The position numbers and the translations under genes were made by a program. From contig NZ_BQUN01000037.1 of NCBI RefSeq assembly GCF_026008495.1, positions 1 to 37,440 on the forward strand: DNA of 37,440 nucleotides. Direction: 5' to 3'. Positions 32,617-37,440 of this stretch are shown here, in pieces. Under the pieces are notes generated by a model. It had not been told where the DNA came from. It worked only from the letters and a program-made list of their open reading frames with translations, and searched no databases. Source of the DNA: Streptomyces sp. A012304. Its GTDB lineage: Bacteria; Actinomycetota; Actinomycetes; Streptomycetales; Streptomycetaceae. How positions within the stretch are numbered: position 1 is the first letter of the stretch; every line of letters starts with the position of its first letter.

Positions 32617-33837
32617 ATGCCCCCCTTGCCCCCCTTCGACCTCCCCGAGGGCGACCCCTTCGGCCCGCACAACCTCCCGTACGGCGTCTTCTCCCTCCCC
32701 GGCTCCCAGGAGCGGACCGTCGGCGTCCGCCTCGGCGACCATGTCCTGGACGCGGGCGCGGCGGCCCGGGCCCTCGGTTCCCCGCACGCCGCCCTGCTCG
32801 GCCGGCCCACCCTCAACCCGCTGCTGGCGGCGGGCCGGACCACCTGGTCGCAGGTCCGCGGCGCGCTGACCGCGTGGGTGACGGACCCCGCCCACCACGA
32901 GACCCTCGCCCCGCTGCTGCACCCCCTGTCCTCGGTGTCCCTGCACCTCCCCTTCGAGGTGGCCGACTACGTCGACTTCTACGCCTCCGAGCACCACGCC
33001 CGGAACGCCGGCGCCATCTTCCGCCCGGACGCCACCGACACCCTGCTGCCCAACTGGAAGCACCTGCCCATCGGCTACCACGGCAGGTCCGGCACGGTCG
33101 TCGTCTCCGGCACGGACGTCGTCCGCCCGTCCGGCCAGCGCAAGGCACCCACCGACGCCGCCCCCGTCTTCGGCCCGTCCGTGCGGCTCGACATCGAAGC
33201 CGAGGTCGGCTTCGTGGTCGGCGTGCCGTCGCGGCACGGGAAGCCGGTCCCGCTCACCGACTTCCGCGAGCACGTCTTCGGCCTGTGCCTCCTCAACGAC
33301 TGGTCGGCCCGCGACATCCAGGCCTGGGAGTACGTACCCCTCGGCCCGTTCCTCGCCAAGTCGTTCGCCACCTCGATCTCGGCGTGGATCACCCCGCTGG
33401 AGGCGCTGGAGCAGGCCCGGGTCTCACCTCCCGAACGCACCCACCCCCTGCTCCCCTACCTGGACGACACCGCCCTCGAGCCGGCCGGCTACGACCTGCG
33501 CATCTCCGTCGCCGTCAACGGTCACGTCGTCTCCGAACCCCCCTTCTCCACCATGTACTGGACGGCCGCCCAGCAGCTCGCCCATCTGACGGTCAACGGC
33601 GCCTCCCTGCGCACCGGCGACCTGTACGGCTCGGGCACGGTCAGCGGCCCGGCCGAAAACCAGCGCGGCTCCCTCCTGGAACTGACCTGGAACGGCCGCG
33701 ACCCCCTGGAACTCCCCGACGGCAAGCGGACGTACCTGGAGGACGGGGACGTGGTGACCCTGTCCGCCTGGGCACCCGGTCCGGACGGGCTGCGGGTGGG
33801 TCTGGGCGAGGTGACTGGGCGAGTGACCGCGGGCTGA
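32617..33837 (+). CDS. fahA: Fumarylacetoacetase
   Basis: A 406-aa hydrolase catalysing the last step of tyrosine/homogentisate breakdown (4-fumarylacetoacetate to fumarate and acetoacetate). Family hallmarks are visible: LPYGVFSLPG near the start, DYVDFYASEHHARNAGAIFRPD, LPIGYHGRSGTVVVSG, DIEAEVGFVVG and LLNDWSARDIQAWEYVPLGPFLAKSFATSISAW, which include the metal-binding Asp/Glu and the catalytic His. ATG 32617 has GAGG 9 nt upstream and fits the family N-terminus; ATG 32587 and 32560, generated by a small duplication, are alternatives. The homogentisate dioxygenase and hydroxyphenylpyruvate dioxygenase are not adjacent. Confidence 0.95.
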   Translation: MPPLPPFDLPEGDPFGPHNLPYGVFSLPGSQERTVGVRLGDHVLDAGAAARALGSPHAALLGRPTLNPLLAAGRTTWSQVRGALTAWVTDPAHHETLAPLLHPLSSVSLHLPFEVADYVDFYASEHHARNAGAIFRPDATDTLLPNWKHLPIGYHGRSGTVVVSGTDVVRPSGQRKAPTDAAPVFGPSVRLDIEAEVGFVVGVPSRHGKPVPLTDFREHVFGLCLLNDWSARDIQAWEYVPLGPFLAKSFATSISAWITPLEALEQARVSPPERTHPLLPYLDDTALEPAGYDLRISVAVNGHVVSEPPFSTMYWTAAQQLAHLTVNGASLRTGDLYGSGTVSGPAENQRGSLLELTWNGRDPLELPDGKRTYLEDGDVVTLSAWAPGPDGLRVGLGEVTGRVTAG

Positions 33838-33859
33838 GGCCGGTCCGCCGGAGCCCGTG

Positions 33860-34077
33860 AACGAACCCACCCGGTGAGGCCCCACCGTCGGATGCCGCGG
33901 CCGGAACGGACCCACGCGGTGGCCAGTCGCGGCGAGGCCCGACCATCGGAACCCTTGGCCGGAACGGACCCGCGCGGTGGGAAGTCGCGGCCGAGGCCCG
34001 GATGTCGAGCCCGGGAACGGACCCGCGCGGTGAGGCCGGACCGTCGGATGCCGTGGCCGGAACGGACCCGCGCGGTG
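33860..34077. repeat. Intergenic array of five degenerate GC repeats
   Basis: The core AACGGACCCGCGCGGTG (with A/C variants) occurs at 33860-33876, 33905-33921, 33963-33979, 34016-34032 and 34061-34077 (periods 45, 58, 53, 45). Most cores are preceded by CCGG. They are followed either by GGAAGTCGCGG or by GAGGCC...CCGTCGGATGCC. Nothing else of the 33838-34284 gap looks like a gene. Function unknown. Confidence 0.88.
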
Positions 34078-34119
34078 GGAAGTCGCGGGGTGAGGGCCCG
34101 AACTGACGGGCGGAGTGGG

Positions 34120-34162
34120 CTGACTCCCGCCGTGCCCGCCGTCATACTGGCGGCGGGCACGG
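34120..34162 (+). promoter_or_regulatory. Putative promoter with hairpin before the M56 gene
   Basis: A perfect 12-bp stem CCGTGCCCGCCG (34130-34141) and its complement (34151-34162) with a 9-nt loop. CTGACT (34120-34125) and CATACT (34143-34148) are spaced 17 bp and resemble a weak -35/-10 pair, the latter inside the loop. It could equally be a terminator or operator. Confidence 0.35.
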
Positions 34163-34284
34163 TCCTCGCGCCGAGCCCTCACGCACACCCGCGGAGCACG
34201 GCCGCCTCGACGATCCGCGTCGGCGGGCCCGTTCTCCGCGCTGCTCACCCCCGTCTTCGCCGACCAGGATCCGGAGCCCCTGGT

Positions 34285-35223
34285 ATGACCTTCTGTCTGC
34301 TCCTGCTGAGCGTCGTCGCCCTGACGGCCGCCGTGCCGGCCCCGCGTGCGCTGACCCGGGCCGTGTGGCCCGAGCGGGAGCCGGTGGTCGCGCTGTGGGT
34401 GTGGCAGTGCCTGGTCGCCACGGTCCTGCTGTGCTGTCTGACGGCGCTGGTCCTGGGCGCCGCCGCCGTCTTCCACACCGTCCGCGCGCGGGTCTTCGCC
34501 CCCGCCCCGCCCGAGGTGACCGAGGCCTACGACCTGTCCGCCGCGCCCGTGTGGGCGAGCGCCCTCACCCTGTTGCTGGCCTGCGGGGCCGCCTGGACCA
34601 CCGCGATGCTCGCCCGTGAGCTGGTCGAGGCGCGGCGGCGCCGCGGCCGGGCCCGCGCACACCTGCGGGAACGCGCCCCCGACCTCCCCGCGGGCCTGCC
34701 CTCCGCGCGGGGCCCGCTGCTGGTGCTGGAGGACGAGTACCCGGACGCCTGGTGGATGCCCGGCAATCCTCCTCAACTGATCGTGACCACCGGTGCCCTG
34801 CACCGCCTCACCTCCCATCAGCTCGACGCGGTCCTCACCCATGAACGCGGTCACGCCCGCGCCCGTCACGACTGGCTGCTGCACCTGTCGACGGCGCTGG
34901 CGACCGGCTTCCCGCGCGTCCCGCTGTTCGCCCACTTCTGCGACCAGACCCACCGCCTGGTCGAACTCGCCGCCGACGACACGGCGTCCCGCCGCTGCGG
35001 CCACCTGACCACGGCGCTGGCCCTGATCGAGCTGAACCAGCACCGGGGTGTCCTGTCCTGCGCGTCCAGCCACCGCCTCCTGGGCGAACGCGTGGACCGG
35101 CTCCTCCAGCCGCCCCCCAGGCTGCTCCCCAGACACCGCGCGCTGACGACGACGGTGGCGGCGCTGGTCCCGTTACTGCCCCTGCTGATCACCTTCGCGC
35201 CGGGGCTGACGGCTCTCAGCTGA
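34285..35223 (+). CDS. M56 (BlaR1-like) membrane metallopeptidase
   Basis: A 312-aa integral membrane zinc protease. Transmembrane helices lie at about 1-20, 35-65, 88-110 and near the C-terminus (TTTVAALVPLLPLLITFAPGLTAL). The gluzincin motif HERGH is at 186-190, with a likely third ligand E227 in VELAADDTA. The family cleaves BlaI/MecI-type repressors after a signal. Streptomycete members usually have a BlaI-family regulator gene adjacent, but none is seen here. ATG 34285 has a GGAG element about 8 nt upstream. It lacks a penicillin-binding sensor domain, so the input signal is unknown. Confidence 0.9.
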   Translation: MTFCLLLLSVVALTAAVPAPRALTRAVWPEREPVVALWVWQCLVATVLLCCLTALVLGAAAVFHTVRARVFAPAPPEVTEAYDLSAAPVWASALTLLLACGAAWTTAMLARELVEARRRRGRARAHLRERAPDLPAGLPSARGPLLVLEDEYPDAWWMPGNPPQLIVTTGALHRLTSHQLDAVLTHERGHARARHDWLLHLSTALATGFPRVPLFAHFCDQTHRLVELAADDTASRRCGHLTTALALIELNQHRGVLSCASSHRLLGERVDRLLQPPPRLLPRHRALTTTVAALVPLLPLLITFAPGLTALS

Positions 35224-35232
35224 CGGCACCGG

Positions 35233-35254
35233 GCTGCCGGCCCCTCCCGGCAGC
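35233..35254. terminator. Hairpin between M56 gene and recQ
   Basis: A perfect 8-bp stem GCTGCCGG (35233-35240) and CCGGCAGC (35247-35254) with a 6-nt loop, 10 bp after the M56 stop, between convergent genes. A short repeat of CAGTC(C/A)TC elements follows (35272-35314). Confidence 0.65.
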
Positions 35255-35300
35255 TCCCCGCCTCTCAGTTCAGTCCTCCGGGCCCAGTCATCTCAGTCCT

Positions 35301-37343
<2,043 letters not shown>

Positions 37344-37440
37344 CGTCTGGTCCCCCGTACGTCGTCCCTCGACCACTGCCTCCACGATAGGGGCCACGAC
37401 TGACATCGCCGGAGTTATCCACAGGTCCGGCACGCGGCGG

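Noticed and set aside
33860..34077. CRISPR array in the intergenic repeats
   Set aside because: The spacers between cores are themselves repeated, the repeats are degenerate and not palindromic, and no cas gene is present.
34490..34620. A penicillin-binding sensor domain in the M56 protein
   Set aside because: The protein ends soon after its last helices; there is no room for the extracellular BlaR1 sensor.
33424..35136. 570-codon minus-strand frame covering the repeat array and M56 gene
   Set aside because: Antisense to the HERGH protein; the apparent protein repeats come from the intergenic DNA repeats.

Overview
The base composition (very high G+C, near-exclusive G/C third codon positions), the frequent GTG/TTG starts and the gene families point to an actinomycete, most likely a Streptomyces chromosome core or near-core region. 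Marker genes are a secreted S. griseus-type aminopeptidase, a c-di-AMP riboswitch in front of a secreted transglycosylase, a two-gene 2-oxoacid:ferredoxin oxidoreductase, and a LolA-like protein beside an ABC exporter. From memory only, and unchecked, the order (recQ, polyprenyl synthase, LolA/ABC, korB/korA, response regulator) resembles the S. coelicolor neighbourhood around SCO4577-SCO4596. No insertion sequence, phage gene, tRNA, rRNA or CRISPR array was seen.

Layout, left to right. 0.2-4.1 kb: a NarL-type response regulator and korA-korB (2-oxoacid decarboxylation to ferredoxin). 4.1-5.4 kb: a divergent HxlR-type regulator and NmrA/QorB-like oxidoreductase sharing a palindromic operator, flanked by two strong hairpin terminators. 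5.6-8.3 kb: RarD-type permease, VOC-fold protein, and a secreted zinc aminopeptidase. 8.3-12.4 kb: a Pro-rich protein with a helical C-terminus, a protein with a degenerate P-loop coupled to a compact amidase, and an FMN reductase behind a palindrome-rich A/T-rich leader. 12.5-15.6 kb: a minus-strand operon of LolA-like membrane-anchored protein, ABC ATPase and ABC permease. 15.8-19.1 kb: long-chain polyprenyl diphosphate synthase and, divergently, a CocE/S15 hydrolase. 19.1-20.9 kb: ydaO-type (c-di-AMP) riboswitch, SLT transglycosylase and a convergent HAD phosphatase.

21.1-32.3 kb is the most distinctive block, a probable cell-surface polysaccharide locus. Three plus-strand genes (CelD/BcsL-like acetyltransferase, GT2 glycosyltransferase, NodB-type deacetylase) converge on five tightly coupled minus-strand genes (DegT-family PLP protein, a MOP-type flippase fused to a second membrane module, a large polytopic GT-C-like protein, a small membrane protein, and a GH26-type lipoprotein hydrolase). 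Together they could build a nucleotide-sugar-derived glycan, export it, modify it and trim it. No initiating phosphoglycosyltransferase or textbook Wzy is visible.

32.5-37.4 kb: fumarylacetoacetase, a repeat-filled intergenic region, an M56 (BlaR1-like) membrane metallopeptidase without an adjacent BlaI, and convergent recQ, whose start lies close to the right edge. A recurring theme is short tandem duplications sitting on or starting at stop codons (5.4, 20.0, 22.2 and 24.6 kb) and larger degenerate repeat arrays in the gaps between genes (24.6 and 34 kb).
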